Shown here piece after piece: positions 25,801 to 40,800 of a DNA stretch of 64,000 nucleotides; within the stretch, counting starts at the first letter, position 1; every line of letters starts with the position of its first letter. A program made the position numbers and the translations under genes. The notes below the pieces were generated by a model. That model did not search any database. It had not been told where the DNA came from and was given only the letters and a program-made list of their open reading frames with translations. This DNA comes from Edolisoma coerulescens (lineage: Eukaryota; Chordata; Aves; Passeriformes; Campephagidae). Location of the stretch: contig VWZW01006279.1 in assembly GCA_013397115.1 (NCBI GenBank), positions 1,730,357 through 1,794,356 of the forward strand, written 5' to 3'.

Positions 25801-28800
25801 ATCAGGAACAGAAGAGTGGCAGAGCTATGTACTTAAGTTTTCCTCCCTTAGTCTACGACAAAAATGATGGGCAGCACAACAAGCAGCCCAGGTGCAATGC
25901 AGGCCCAGAATGTTCTAAGTAAGTCCATGATGCACTTCTTGCTGTCACATTAATAGGCTCTCTCCTAGACCAAACCTAAGTGGACCTTTTCTTCCTGTCT
26001 GCAGCTGGGTCAGGCCAGAAGAGCTCTGTCCTTGGGAAGCAGGGGTGTCAGCACCAGGAAGCAGCACCCTCAGTCCATCCTGTAGCACCTTCCAAAAATG
26101 GACCTGACACAGCGTGGTTTGAGAGACCAGAGAGGTTGATCAGTGGTGTGATTCTGATGCTGCCCCCTCAGTACCTGAGGACTGTCCCTCCACCTCAGCT
26201 CCCCACCCATACACATCCCTCATTGCTGCAGTGGGAGGATCATTTATCTAGGCAAATGGAACAAAGTGGCCTGGGGCCCGCTGTATTAAGTAGCCCCCCT
26301 TTCTGAGCAATTTCAGTCTCACTGGCTGCTACTCATCACCTCGTTAACATGTTCAACTCGTTTAGGAGCTCATAAAACAACGAACAACCACTCATGGAAG
26401 ACATGAAAGCAACCCATGAGAGACTGAAATAAGAGACTATAGCTGGAAAAAAATTTAAAGTCCAGCCAAATTGGTATTAAGGACCAAGAAAGCAAGTGCA
26501 TTTTACAAAGCCTTGATTTTTCATTTCAAATTGTATTTATTCTTGTTCCAGTCCACTGAATTAAGACACAGGTCACAATTTTAGTGTCTCAGCACATTTT
26601 CTAGTTTACATTTCACAAGTCATATAGAAACTTGAGGAATACCACAAAACTACAGAATTCAAAATTTGCTGAAGATTCCATTTTTTTACCACAAAGCAAA
26701 AGAGAAAATTTCAAAAAATAAAGGCACTATAATACCTACTTTTTCCCTGTATCACATACTGAAAAGCCTAGGCTTCTCTGCAGAGAAATGTTTAAGAAGC
26801 AGAAAACTCACAATAACTATTTTCTCCTCAAGAATCTTTCTAGTCAAAGAGCTAAATTTACATTTTTGCTGGAGCCTAAAGCTTCTACTTGGATGCCTGA
26901 ATAGGCTAATTGTGAGAAGTAAAACCAGCCAGAGCCAAAGAGAAGGAAAAAACAGCAGTAAGAGATGGTACAGAACTGCAGATGCTAAAAGATTGAGAAA
27001 TTAAAAAACTGAGAAAGAGACACAACTCTGATTTTTATTTATAACTGTTCCATTAAATCTTTTAGCCACTATGTTGAAGGTAAATGGAAGATCTTTCAAT
27101 ATAAAAGTTGATAAAAATCAGAACTCACGTTAATTATCTCCTATCCTGCTCATTCCATAAAGAGGAATACAGAATCTCAAAAACTATACCAAACCACAGA
27201 CACCTCAGAAAGGCTAAAGATAAATTTAAGTACTAAATAACCACTTCTCTAGTAAAAAAAAAAAAAAAAAAAAACCACACCAGAAATTCCATACTGTATT
27301 TATAAAGACAACTAAAATAATTTAGCAGATATTTACACAATACATAATAGCCTCCCTACTACAGAAATTTCACCTGCTATCTGCATAGAGTCAAATTCCT
27401 TCTGACTGCCATTGTGCCTACATATGCTACTGAAGACATTATAACCTGGGGAACTGCGACATGATGCTTCACAAAACAACTCTTCTGGTGTTGCAGAAAG
27501 CAAGTAATCAACACGGTATCTTATTCCCTACATGCTATACAGTTAAAGAAAGCAACTTCAACCATACAGTGTTAAAACCTAAGTTACCATAATATCTGTA
27601 GGGAACCTAAGACAAAGCACTAACAGGTGTGTACAGCCATAAATAAGGCAACTGAAAACACCCTAATGTTTTGAACACATTGACTCTCAAGAAAAGTAGA
27701 ATTAACATTGAAAAAAAAATTTAAGCTATATAATAGGTATAGTTTGTTTTATGATTATGTTTGTATCTTGGAAAGAAGACAAATAGAAAAAACTGTACCA
27801 TCTGTAGGAACTTAAAGACTCAATGAACTTCTATAGGGCCCTCACAACTGACTTGCAATGACATAAAGAGTTTGAATAATGTTCTCCTATAGTTTTCTAC
27901 GCTGTCTTCGCTGACTCTATGAGGCCAAAAATAAGGCACATTAAAAAGGTACCTACATTTATCTTTAATATGGTTACTCGGCATTAAAATTTTGTAGAAA
28001 TGTGCTAATTCAAGATCCTTATTGTCTGCACAATCGGTAAGAAATGAGCTGTTAATCTATTTAAATGTTTCAAAATATGCCATAGACACTTTGAGTCTTT
28101 CATTTAAAATTGAAAACAAGTTTAATTTTATAGAGTATTTCCAAGGAAACAGTATTTTGAACATGATAAAGCCAGGTTTCAGATTAATGCAGTTCTGCAT
28201 AGAGAGGAAAGACCAAAAATAAATCAGGCAGTCATTTTGCATAGTGCTTGAAACTGTTACTCCTCTAACATTTTGCTTGTGATTCCTCTAATGTTCCTAT
28301 TCACATTTACTGACATCACTCCCACTTTGAGGCTGCACCATTTCATCTTGTGACACTTGTCCCCAAGCACTAGAGCCTTTTTGGGGACCCTGGTGTCAGA
28401 AAAGAATAGTTGCAAAGAAAATAATATAATGTAAATGTGAGCTACAGTAAAGCTATCATCTACACACTATATTTACGTGAATGAACTTCAGAAGAAAGAA
28501 GTAAAAGATCTTGCAAGAAGCTGAGACCAAGAAATCAAATATTGTGAGAAATATATTTTTAAATTACAAATTTTAATTTCTAGCATACACCAACAAAGAA
28601 ATAAAACTTTTGTCACAGTTCCAGTATTTCTGACCAGTTAAACACAAACCTCAAACAATCGTATTACACATTTAGTTAATGTTCCTTTCTGTCAATGTCT
28701 GGTCTCATACACTCAGGTAAAAAATGAATTACTGCTATAGTTTAAGAAAAGATGCACTTGGTGATTCATGGCCTGATCTCTTCTTGCAGCTGCTACAATT

Positions 28801-31800
28801 CAAATGAAGACACTAATGAAACAAGGATACTTCAGACCTTATCAGATTCTACTCTATACACAAGTACTCTGCTAATAATGCTGCAAGGCCTACTTATATG
28901 TAAATAGAGACTGAGTGAAGTTTTGCATGTTGTTTTAGCAAATGCCTGTTCTTGTAACAAATAGCTGCTGAAGACATATTAAAACTATAACAATAGGTCT
29001 TAGGACTGCATAAAGTTTTTACAGTACATTAGTAATATACAAAACAAATACAAACCAACCAGCAACTGACTATGTTATATATTTTGTTTATTGGTTTATG
29101 CTTTTGCTGAACAAGAAACAGGTATACTGGATGCTAAAGGAAAAGCCAACTTACTCCAACACAAAACTTGTAATAAAAAAGTATAGTTTGTGTTTGAAGA
29201 ACTACACATACATCCTCTAGAAGACAACAAAGCATTAGTATTTCACAAACACCACTCAAACACTCTAAAACAGTTCAGGCTCCACCATAAGCATAGGTGT
29301 CATGAAAACTCAGACTTAATTCTCGTGGTATTTTTGTTTTGGATAGTTTTTCCTTTTTTATTTCACCACCTACTTCATCACATACACAACACATACTACA
29401 AGATACTGCCAAAACAACAGATGACTGATTGTATACCCAGTGTTAAAAACCAGCCATAGTATATAACAGGTGTCTAAAGCCTTATTAACACTGCTTTAGC
29501 AAAAACATACTGATTACTTGCATGAATTGCTGTACAAACATTTTATTTTAGTGCAGAAAATTCAGCAGAACTTACACACGCACTATAAAACCTGGCCATG
29601 AAGATCTGCATCAGTATCACCACACTACAGACTAAACAACCCTGCTCGCAGAAGTGTAAGCTCAGTACTACCTGCTAAAAGAATACAGCCTTTCTAAATG
29701 TAGTTTTCATCGTTTCTCCTAGACGGCTTACCACTCCCAATCCTTGTTTTCATCCTTCTTTAAAAAAAAAAAAATTCGAAGTGTTCCAGGCCAGGTTGGA
29801 TGGAGTGTTGAGCAATCTGGCCTAGTGGAAGGTGTCCCTGCCCTTGGTGGTGGGGTTGGAACTGGATGATCTTTAAGGTCCCTTCCAACTCAAACCATTC
29901 TCTGATTCTATGATTTTGTATTTTAAGCATACATCTTCCTCAGCTGTTCTAAAAGTACTGAAGACTGTCTGCAAGTACATGGCATTACTATCATGTGCCC
30001 ATTCTTATTAATTTTATTTACAAATCAATGAATAAGAATGGACAGAAATTCAAGACACTGAGGATAAAAGTATTCTTCCCAGAAGTTCATTTTCCCTTGG
30101 AAAGAAACAGGTCTCTCCTGGTGAAAGACTTAAAAAGACAAATGGCTATATTTAAACTAAAATTAATGGGTATAAGCTAGTACCACAACCAAAAGTAGAG
30201 TATTCCCAGTCCCCTTGGTCCAGATTCTGCTTTCTGCTCCAAGTTTCTTACTCTTTTGCTGTTATAGCTGTTCATGAAGCAATACAAACAGCTATACTGG
30301 GGAACAAACCTGGATGAAAACTAACTCACTCTGGAGGTCAACTTTTGGAAAATGAATTATCCAATCAGGTTTACCATGAAGCCGACACAGTCACAAACTG
30401 GGAAAAAGGACATGAACTCAGTCGGTGTTCAGAGACTGCTTCTTCTCATGGTCAAATTTTTTATTTATTTTTAAGTTAACTGGACATTTCAGTAGAGATG
30501 CAGATATAACTTACTGTTAGTTAATAGTCCCCATCCTACCATGCGTTCTAACCTTGGTACTCTTCCCCGTACTTACACCTATTACTCTTCTACTGTTACT
30601 GTCTCCAGTCGCTCACATCACCATCCACGATGCTCCACATGAGCCAAACAAAGCAGAGCAAAAGAGAGCATAAAAAGGAGAACATAAATAAATTGAGGCC
30701 CTTAGACTACAAAAGGCAACATGAAACTAAGAAAGAAAACTGAAGGAATAAAGAACAAGAGGAAATATTTACAAGGCAATACGACAATTGGTTAGAACTT
30801 TTAGCAAGAGTTCAAAAAAAATTAGGATAATTATTTCACGTATCTGTACTGTAGCAGCATGTCAGGACTCCTTGTGCCAAACAGTCTACTAATACCAAGA
30901 CAGTTTTTGTTTGAATATTTCGACCTTACTACTTTTACTGAACTTAATTCTCACTTTCCTTTTTCTCATTCAGTACCATCAGTTACTGACCGTCACACCA
31001 CATGGAGGTATCAAAAAGCAACTTTGCTCTTCATCTGCTCTGCAACACCAATTTCCATATCCAGCTCTTCCTCCCTAGTAAACATGTTTTTTTCACACTT
31101 TCTTCAGTGTGTTCATAATGCCCTCAAACTTGGTCACAAACTTCTGCAAAATTAACATATTACACACCTTCAGATTTCTACTCAAGTCAGCTACCCACCT
31201 AGATATGTTAAAGAATTTAATGACCTAGGTCATTAGAGTGACAAAACCAATGCTGTGCTCAAACACAGACAGCCACAAGAAGCCATGCTATATCCACGCC
31301 CTAAACAAAAAAAGAGCTGTGCTTCTTCAGAGAAGAACAATTTTTGCCCTGCTACTTCCACACACACAAGATCAGATTCCAGGAGCAGTACTTGTGTAGC
31401 ACTTCAAGTGCTACAGCAGCATGAAAAATGAATCTCCTAGAGTCAGTTTTTAGTAAAGGATTTTTGATGATTTCAGGCAAGTCATGCTGAATAGAGCACA
31501 CAAGCAAGAATGCTGTCCGACATACTCATATAATATAGTACATGGACTAAATACTTCAAGCTGAGTTTATTTAAAAAAATAAATAGAAGTAGTAAAGGCT
31601 ACTACCAAAGGGAACTCCAAACAAACACCACTAAATTATCCATTGACATTTATGAAAGCTGGAAGCTGTACTTCAGCTTACAGATAGGTACCTGAGTTGC
31701 CTCGGGTAGTCTAGGATTTATTTTAAACACTACTACAAAATTCAGCTGTACTGCTTCCACAGTTAGGCTTAGACCTTGAGAACACTGATTTTGCAAGTAA

Positions 31801-34800
31801 GGCATTTTAGCTAATTGACCCTATTAGTTACATGCTGGTCTTCTACAGACATGGTATTCCTGAACTCTGTTCCCATTACCAGATGACAAGAAGAAAAAAA
31901 AAAGGTTAAAATGTACTTGAAGCAAGCCAGGTGAAACACAAGAGGTGGTGAAAAAGAACTAATAAATCCAAGCAGACACAAACTGGTTTCTATAGCTCTA
32001 TTTCTCTGCATTAAATTCCCCAGCTAACTTATGGAAAAATTTATTAGTTTGAATTCAAGGTAACACTGAACTGAAAGAGATTCATCCTGCATCTCATCAA
32101 AGACCTCTTGGACCTGAAAACAGGGCCTAGAGATACACGTTCAACATCCAGTGAGGTTCCACATGTTGACTCCTGGTCTTTATCAGCCAAGCTACACTTG
32201 CCTTTAGCTGTGTGTACAGTATTTCCCAGCTACCATACTATCTTATACAATGAAAAAAATTACCAGCTCATTATGGAGCTAATGTTTCATAAAGTGACAC
32301 TAAATAAAGGTCACAAGGCTGAAGCAAGGATGAGGCAGTAATTGCTTAAAAAATGGAGGGGTACTTCTTTCACCTATCTCAGCAGGCAACTTCACAAGTC
32401 CTAGCTATGTACACCTCACAAGTAACCATTTGAACACAAAACCTTGGAAAAACTTTACTCAGTGATGTTTTCCCACTTTTGCAGGATTGCCTTGAGTGGT
32501 CTATTGAATTACAAATTACTAAAATCCAACATGTAAGGTGAAGTGTTAAGAGGAGCTATGTAAAATGACACACCCGCACATGTGGACACTTTTTGAAATC
32601 CATCACTTCAAAAAAGCTAGCTTCCAAACTAAGCAGGCAGAAACCTACTTCAAGAAGAGACACACCACTAGCAAGTCACAATAAGAACCTCTCCTTAACC
32701 CACAGCAGCAGGGTAATTTTTAAAAAATATTCCTAAAATGAAAAAAAAACCCAAACCAAAAAACCCCCACACACCCCCCCACCAAAAATAAAGGTGTTCC
32801 TAAAATCGGTAGCAGAACGCTACTTGAAAAACTAATTTCTACCATCTCAATTTAAAAATAATTAGGTCTTCACAGTGTGCCGAAAGTAGCTATGGATCTA
32901 AGTTTTTCATAGCAAAGAACTCTCCCAGGGACAACTTTTGAGAACAGAAATAACAACAAACTCATAAATGCCCCTACAAAGCTGCAGCAGTACTGAGAGG
33001 CTATTCTTTCAAAATACCACTATGCAATACTATAAGGAAAACAAAGAAGTCTGAATACTTTTCTGACTTACAGAAGGCTTACAGGATGCTGGGAAAATGA
33101 AAGAAACAAACTGCAGCAAGACAAAGAAAAGACAAAGGTACTGAATTTCATCCACAGTTTTTCTCTCTCAAGATTTATTTTCACAACAGGGCATAAGCAG
33201 CTGCAACATGCTTGTACAGTACCTAGAACAGGGACAGTCAGTCCTGACTAGAACCTTGAAGTAGAACCAACATACTACAGAACATCAGACAGCAGTCCTA
33301 CAGTGTATCAGAATTAACACACATCCTCTACCAAAAGCAGCGAAGGATGAAAAGGAATTAAAATGCTCTAGCAAAGATTTCATTAGCACTTCAAGACTTT
33401 CCCAGGTGAGATTCTATCTGCCTCAGTAGACTTAAAAGCATGTATCACTTGTGCTTCAACAGATTCATAATTCAGATGGATTATGGGAAGCAGCAGCTTC
33501 TTACTCATCAATTCTTGTTCTTTCCACAAGGCGACAAATTCCCAGGCACCTATTCAGAACATTCCCATTTATTCTTATTACTGTTCATCAACAAGTAGCC
33601 TTAAGAATAACTTTCTGCTTCAAAATTGATATGATATCCATGTAAAGATCACACTAAGTATGTTGGTCTGCTACACACCCTAAAAATTACATGGAAGTCT
33701 GTAAATCCATAGAGCCAAAATCCAACACCTTTGAAGTTAACAGCAGGGTCAAACTGGTCATTCAAACCCTAACTTTTTTGTCAAGAAAAAAAATGAGATG
33801 ATGTTTTGGTATTTATTGTGTACATTGATTTGTGGACAATAAATACCACAATCAACTCTCTTAAAAGAATCAACTGTAAGAGTGCAACTTCTCAAGAATA
33901 AGGAATCAAGCTATATGAAGTGCTAAAATATGAAAATAAGTTTTGATACCAAAGACATCTGTTGACTGAAAGATGATGTGAGGCACTATTTCAATAAATA
34001 ATTAATTAATAATGTACTCTGCTTACCCATCTCTTCCCTTACTGACAATTTTAACTTCAAAATAGTATATGCCACAGGCTGCAGGTATAGGATGTGTAGC
34101 TCGAACAGAAGCAGCATCTTTTGGAGTTTTTCCATGACCTGAAAAACAAGAGCATTCAAAACACACAAAAATCATATTTTAGTTAATTGCAGAAGGTAAG
34201 TCAAAGGTATGCATGCAAGCTACTCAAAACAAAAGGCTTATGCAACGAGCAAACAATATACAATATTTTAATCAACCTGATTTTTACGCAGTAGTATTTC
34301 CTTTCAACATAACATTTGCATTGTAAGCACCTGTATTGCAACTAAGCATGCTACAAAAAGTTCTGGATATAGTATTCCAAAAAGGTCCTACAATTATGTG
34401 AAGGGAAACCAGAAAAAAGTTTCACCACTCTAAGTAACACGACTGACAAAAGGCCACCTGTGTTTGAAAGAACTGTATGATTTCTCAAACACACAGGGCT
34501 TACTCATTTTTATAGACTGAAACATGACATAAGAGAGTTTAATCTAATGCTTAGTACTTCTGAATCTACAAGTTACTGAAGACACTTAAATTCTAAAGCC
34601 TTCCAGAATAAACATCAGTCATTATACAGAACATACTAGTCATAATTAACTTCCATGTTCAAAATGTTGTTTCAAGACAGCATTAAGCCTTATAGCTTGC
34701 AGCTGAGCTCATGCACTTCCTACTGCTTTTTCTTATTAGGCTCACTATACATTAGCTCTGCCACAATAATGACCAATGTCAGCTCTCGTCTACTCTCAGG

Positions 34801-37800
34801 ATTTTCAACCTAAACCCAAGAGCCACTTGCACTCCACTAAGACTAACCTTCTGAATGTGTCATCCTCTTCACAGCCCTTTCCAAAAGCAACCTGAAAGCA
34901 GGCTTTTGACCAGGTGACTTCTTTTAGCAACAACCTGCTCAAGCAAGCATGGTGTCTCCTAGGTACACCCAAATTCCTCAACTTCTGTGTGACGGTCATG
35001 CATGGGGCCATTGGACATAGTTTTAAAAAAATTAAAAAACAAAATGGAAAGTATATTGGATCCTGGCAAGAGGTAAGATAATTCAGTAAGATGGCAACCA
35101 GGAACAGTGTGTCACTACCATAAGAGAAATTCATGCAGATCCCATGCCTACTCTTCATGTGGATCTGTAGCACGATGAAAAGAACTGCCTGTTTTGAGTG
35201 TGTTGTACAAATCACTTGTGCTGCAGCACTCCAGCTGTCATTTCCAGTTCAGACAGGGAGGCCTACTGCACCTGCATAGCAATTGATCTGCATATGCAAA
35301 AACCCCACAACCAAACACACTCCTTCCAGGGGCATTAACACTGGCATTACTGCTCAGGCTCAGATTAACCATGTCTCAGGTGCAGCAAGTCAGGTCACAC
35401 AGCAAAGGAGAAACTGCAGGAGAATGACAGCGTAGGCAGGCAGAAAGATCAGGCCCAGCTAGCCCACAGTACAAAACCTCTAAGAGCAGAGGGTCAGGGA
35501 CTGACCTGTACAGAACCTCTGAGCACAGTGCTCCCTTGTGCAAATGTTCATAGAACTGTCAGTGCTTATCAGCCTGCAGAGCCAGCACTCACCAGCTCCT
35601 AACAAATGGCACATGCTCAGCCAAGGAGAACTTTCACCATGGCCACACCAGCAATCAAAACTTTACTAGCACACCACACATTCTTCACCCACTGACATTA
35701 GGTTTAACCCACCAAGTTTCTTCTGATGTCAGTGGTTCGCTCCAGCATGCTACTACGTGAAGGCAAGTGGCCAACCACCTTACTTTTCTGGGTACAAATC
35801 CATTGCTCGCTTCAGTGCGTCACTAGTACTACTAAAAATTTTGTAGAGAGATCCTTTGATCACCTCACAGGTTTGACAATGTTAAGCCTACTGCCTATTT
35901 TCTACATGTTGATTTCTGATGTATCACATGAGGAAAAAATAGTAATTTACTCCTCCATACACAATATGTTTTATTGTTCACTACTTTATAAAGTTTTTTC
36001 CTCAGGCTGTGACAACCAGTGTAATAACTAAGTACATAATCTTAGTTACAGCTTCCATGGGTTTGCTTGGTTTTCAAATGCTGGTAGATCACTATTTAGC
36101 TATTACAGATTATTATGTCTAAGTATGTAGAAATCCTTCAGCTAAAAGGGCAGAACACTGAACTCCTAAGACATCCCTTCAATTCAAAAAGGTCTGATTA
36201 AACAACGTACTGGAGGAAGGTGGAGGGAAGGAAAAATACTTTCTTTTTAAATGTCTTTAGGTTTTTACTTTAAAATAGACTGCAAAGAAGTTCCCTTGGT
36301 TACTCTATGCACTTGACAATCTGTGTAGTTTCAGACTGAGTCATTCTCCTTATTTGGGAAAGTCTTCCACATAGAAAAGACTAAAGCAGTAGGAACCAGC
36401 CAAATATTATTGAAAACGTAAATCTATCACCCAGCAGACTTAGCTCTGTGAAATCACAATCTAAGTGTTTGGAAACAATACCTATTTAAGGTACTCCTAG
36501 CACCTCTTCCTGAAACTCCCCTTCTTCCACCTCCTTCCCAGTCCAGGCATTTATTTGCAAGGACATACCAGGAACCTGACTGATTAGCTGATTGGGCTTT
36601 AAGAAACCTACCAGATTTTTTTAAGCAGCAGATCAGTTCCCTGATCCAGTTCACAACACAGCCACACACAGCTGTCACACTGCAAATAAGAGGTCAACAT
36701 AGGGGCAGAAGTAACAGGATACCTTACCAGTATTGCCAAACACTTCATGTGGTGAAGCAACACGGTTGGGGAAGTCAGTGCCCAAAACTACTTTCATCCC
36801 ATTAAAACAGAAGACACCCTAAATTTAGAACTGCTGTCCTTTTAACATTATCTATGAATCCCATTTTACTACTTGAGCATACTGTTTTTATTTGTACTTA
36901 CACACAATTAATATGCCTAAGAGAAGACTCATCATCAAGCAGTTAACTACTTTCCGATATTCCAAATTCCTCTACATTGTCTAAATGTGGTAGTGCAGTC
37001 TTTCAGCACCACCAAGCTACACTGAATTATTTGTGGAGTCAAGAGATCTTAGTTCATCAGCCCTCTTTAAAACAAGGAGGCTCTTAACTGAACAGTTAGC
37101 TGAACTGCAAAATTTCTTACTAAAGGATATTAAAGATGTTAAGTGTTTAAGAGGACACTGGGCAAGCTTCTAGAACAGAAGTTAACTGAGACACTGCCTT
37201 GAGTTCAGAATGTCCTTCAGCTTAAAATGGCTGGGAACCCAAGAGGGGAAACACACATATACCATTTATGCCCAACATGTTTTTAGATTTTTTCACAGGC
37301 ACTCACGACCACTGTCACCAGTGGGACTCTTGAGCTGTGTGGCCCATTAGCTTGATGCCTTATACTGCTGTCACATTCTCTGGTAACCTGAATCCTCACT
37401 TCCTTGCTCCTGAACAAAAAAGAACTTCGACACCCAACTCTGAACTTCTGAATCGGAGGTTCCAAACACCTGAAGTAGGTCACACAAATACTGCCCAATG
37501 TTTTGTCAAAACAGACCCCTTTCACAGTCACAAGCTATAGGTTGAGTATTCAAAAGAACACTTTTGAAGTATGTCTTATTTAACACTAAAGATTTTCAGC
37601 ATTAAAAAGAGCACTCTTGAAAAAAGATGCACCGGGGCAGAGAAGGAAAAACAGGTCTATGAAGCTTGAACTTTACATTGTAAACCACAGGTAAGTTCAA
37701 TTACCAGAACTGTTTTCACATGGGCTTTCATGGGAAGTGTTTGACAACCATGAGTTGACCATGCTTTATTTCATTTTTTAAGCATTCACACTGATGATTT

Positions 37801-40800
37801 TTAGAAAAAGAAGTATCATTACTCCTTTAGCAAAATTACAGTGAAATTAATCTCAATTTAAATTCCATCTACTTGAAAAAAGCTAATTCAGATAAAAACA
37901 TGTTCAGAGAAGCCATCTCTGCTTTCAAAAAAGACAATCTTTTAACCTAAATCTAAGTGTATAACGCATATACACCAAATAGTCCAAGAGACGTCTATGG
38001 GAGCACCTACCTAGACAAAAGCAAGCGTGTTTATCCAGTTTAAATCCTTAAATGAAGTTTACGTAAGCCAAACTGCAGTTATTTCCAACAGGTGGTTCAA
38101 TGACTTGCTCAAACTGCCAAAAATAAAATAATCAAAGCCTAATCTTCTGTTGAATTCATTAGGAAAGTTTCACTGAGACAAGAATGGAACAGGCTGCCCA
38201 GGGAAGTGGTTGAGTCACCATCCCCGGAGGTATTTACAAAACCTGTAGATGTGGCACTTGGGGACACGGTTTAGTGGTGGACTCAGCAGTACTGAGTTTG
38301 TGGTTGGACTCAGTGTTCCTAGACCTCTTTTCCAAACTAAGTGATTCTATAATTCTAAGAAAAAAACCAAAATAAAAGACACAAATTACTTATTTTACTT
38401 TAACTTTTCCCCCAGTTTAAATAAAGCAAGACATCTCAGAGCTACAAGGGTGTCCAAAACAGGCAAACTGTACTGAATTTACCCTGAGTGTTTTCTGCCA
38501 GAAAAGCGGACACCATCCCTGTATCACTGAGTGACAACACAGAACTATTAGTATAGAATCCTCTTCGTTTTCCAACAGAAAAGGGAATGCACATAGTTTG
38601 CACTGAAAAACAGTTTATTTTTGGTGTTTTGTTTGCCACTACAGACAGTTCAAAGGCAACTGCACTGTAAATAAATGCCTGGCTAAGATTTCCTGGCCTG
38701 TGATACATTAGAAAAAGTTCATGCAATGGCAGTTTACTCAGAATTGCATAACTTTCTTCAGCTTTTTTGGACATTGTCACAAGACTAATTTAAGTGAAGT
38801 TTCTATGGGAGTTTCCATGATTTTAGCACAAGTGATTTTGTCTGTTTACCTAATCTTTATGTAGTTTCTTCCATGGCTACAAATCCGTACTGAGTCTGTG
38901 TTTTTATCTCCTTATACTATATAGTATAGATCACTATCTGCTGGAAACCTAACTTGTCTGTCTAGTGGACCTTTCATACTACATACAGCATTTATGAAAA
39001 CCGTGTTTTTCAACAGGATCCATGTGTTAATTCTGAATATTTTAGAAATACGTAGGAATATTTTTAAAGATGTCTTGCCTTACTAGCTATGTAATTTTGT
39101 GCAGTAACTGTTTTACATGCAGCATGCATTTATGCTTTCCTTACCACTTACCTACAGCTCAGAGCTGTAAATATTATAATTGAAATTACACCAATTTTTT
39201 TCCTGATACTGTTTTTCAGTGTCTCCCTTACAAAGGTACACCACAAACAACAGGCAGTAAGACAGTGTTAGCTTTCTATCAGCTTGCACAGCTAACTGGC
39301 CGCAACACAAAAATGTATGTCTGCCCATGTGAAAAACAAAAATACTCTAGGTATGGTTATTCATATATTTACAGTATCACTGATGCCATTGTATATGTAT
39401 TTCATATCTAGATTTTGACAAAGCTACCTATTCTGCTAAACAAAAACACCTCCCCATGTAAATTTTCCTTTCCAAGTAACACTACGATTCTGAGAGAAAA
39501 CACAAAAAAGCACTGACTCTTGGGTTTTGTTGACCTTAACAAAATTTAAAGAGCTTTTATCCTCATGCTAGACTATATCCCTTTTTTTTAAACCTCCACC
39601 ACTTGATCAATGCCTGGTTTTATGGCAGTTTTCATTTTTAAGCACTCTGTAGGATGTTTGCAAAAATCTTCAGGTTTAGAAATGCAGTACACAAAACATC
39701 AAAGCTGCAATGGGCAGAAAGAGACATCTACTGCAGTTCATGTTTCCAAACAAGTTGTCCACTGGTAAGCAAGAAAATGAAAGGAATCTTCAGAAATCAC
39801 ATCAAGAGGACCATCACTCCTCTCACAAACCAATGAAACAAAAATATCACTGCTTGCAACACATCAGCACATTAAAATTATGAAGCTAACGATATGAAAA
39901 ACAACTTTGAAAGCTTTTGCTCTGATTGTTCCTCTCCACCCATTTTTTCAGTATCCCAAACGCATCCAAGATGAAGGAAAAGCACTGCTGTTAACACTTT
40001 CCGCCTCCTATCAGTCACAGAACAGGAGATTACTCCAGAAAAACAGTTCTAAAGTCAGAAATCTACAGAGGCAGAAGAGAAAATTTAAGTGTATACGGCA
40101 GAAGAGAAAATTTAAGTGTATTACTACAGTAATAGAAAACAGTAAGAACTGCTTTAGGTTACTGGCCTCTTTGGACAGATCTCTCTTTTTCCTTGAGTAT
40201 TTTGGTCAAGAATGCAACAGTTCTTTATCCCTGCTCAATATATGATTCGTATTTCCTTTCAACAAAAACATCCACCATTCTTCCACTACTACTTAGTAAC
40301 TTCAGAAGCACTGAAAGTGCCAATATTACAAAAGAAGATACTGTGAGCGCTTTCCTTTGAGAACTGATTTGCAGAAACACTATTTCACAGTGCTAAGCAC
40401 ATTCTTACTTGCTCTCTTCCCCTATTCTCATTGAACCTCCTCATTTTCTTCCCTTTTATTGTATTCTTAGGGCTGAAGGATCCAGGAGGCAGAAATGGCA
40501 GGGGATGTTTACTGTGTTTTCCCCCTGGTTCTCATGGAGAAATGCTCTGATACCATTCACCGCTTAGCCCAGTTAGCAACTCCAGGTGCCAGACTGGTAA
40601 CATAAACATGGAGTTGCCCTAACAGCCACCTTCATTAAATTACCAGAGAAAAGAAGGGCCACTTAAGAAGCCATTTATTCCCATCTGCACTTAGGAAAAA
40701 GAAAAGCATAGACATGTTATATTGGCACCTCTCCTTTTCAGAGTCCTCTGGGCTAACTTAGTAACTCTTCAACCTTCAGCACCTACCATTATTTAAGAGC

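Larger units (their letters stand above)
23246..34026 (-). other. RANBP9: RANBP9 intron 2 (longest intron)
   Basis: A 10.8-kb AT-rich intron, gtaagc...atttttag. It holds a CR1 3' fragment (29778-29916), a 21-nt A tract (27254-27274), an A/C-rich patch (about 32740-32790) and a GC-richer patch at 25860-26300. No additional exon or RNA gene recognised. Confidence 0.8.

Noticed and set aside
34805..35215. 136-codon minus-strand ORF in RANBP9 intron 1, sense orientation
   Set aside because: No domain or family similarity, no matching splice sites, and RANBP9 exons 1 and 2 join perfectly without it.
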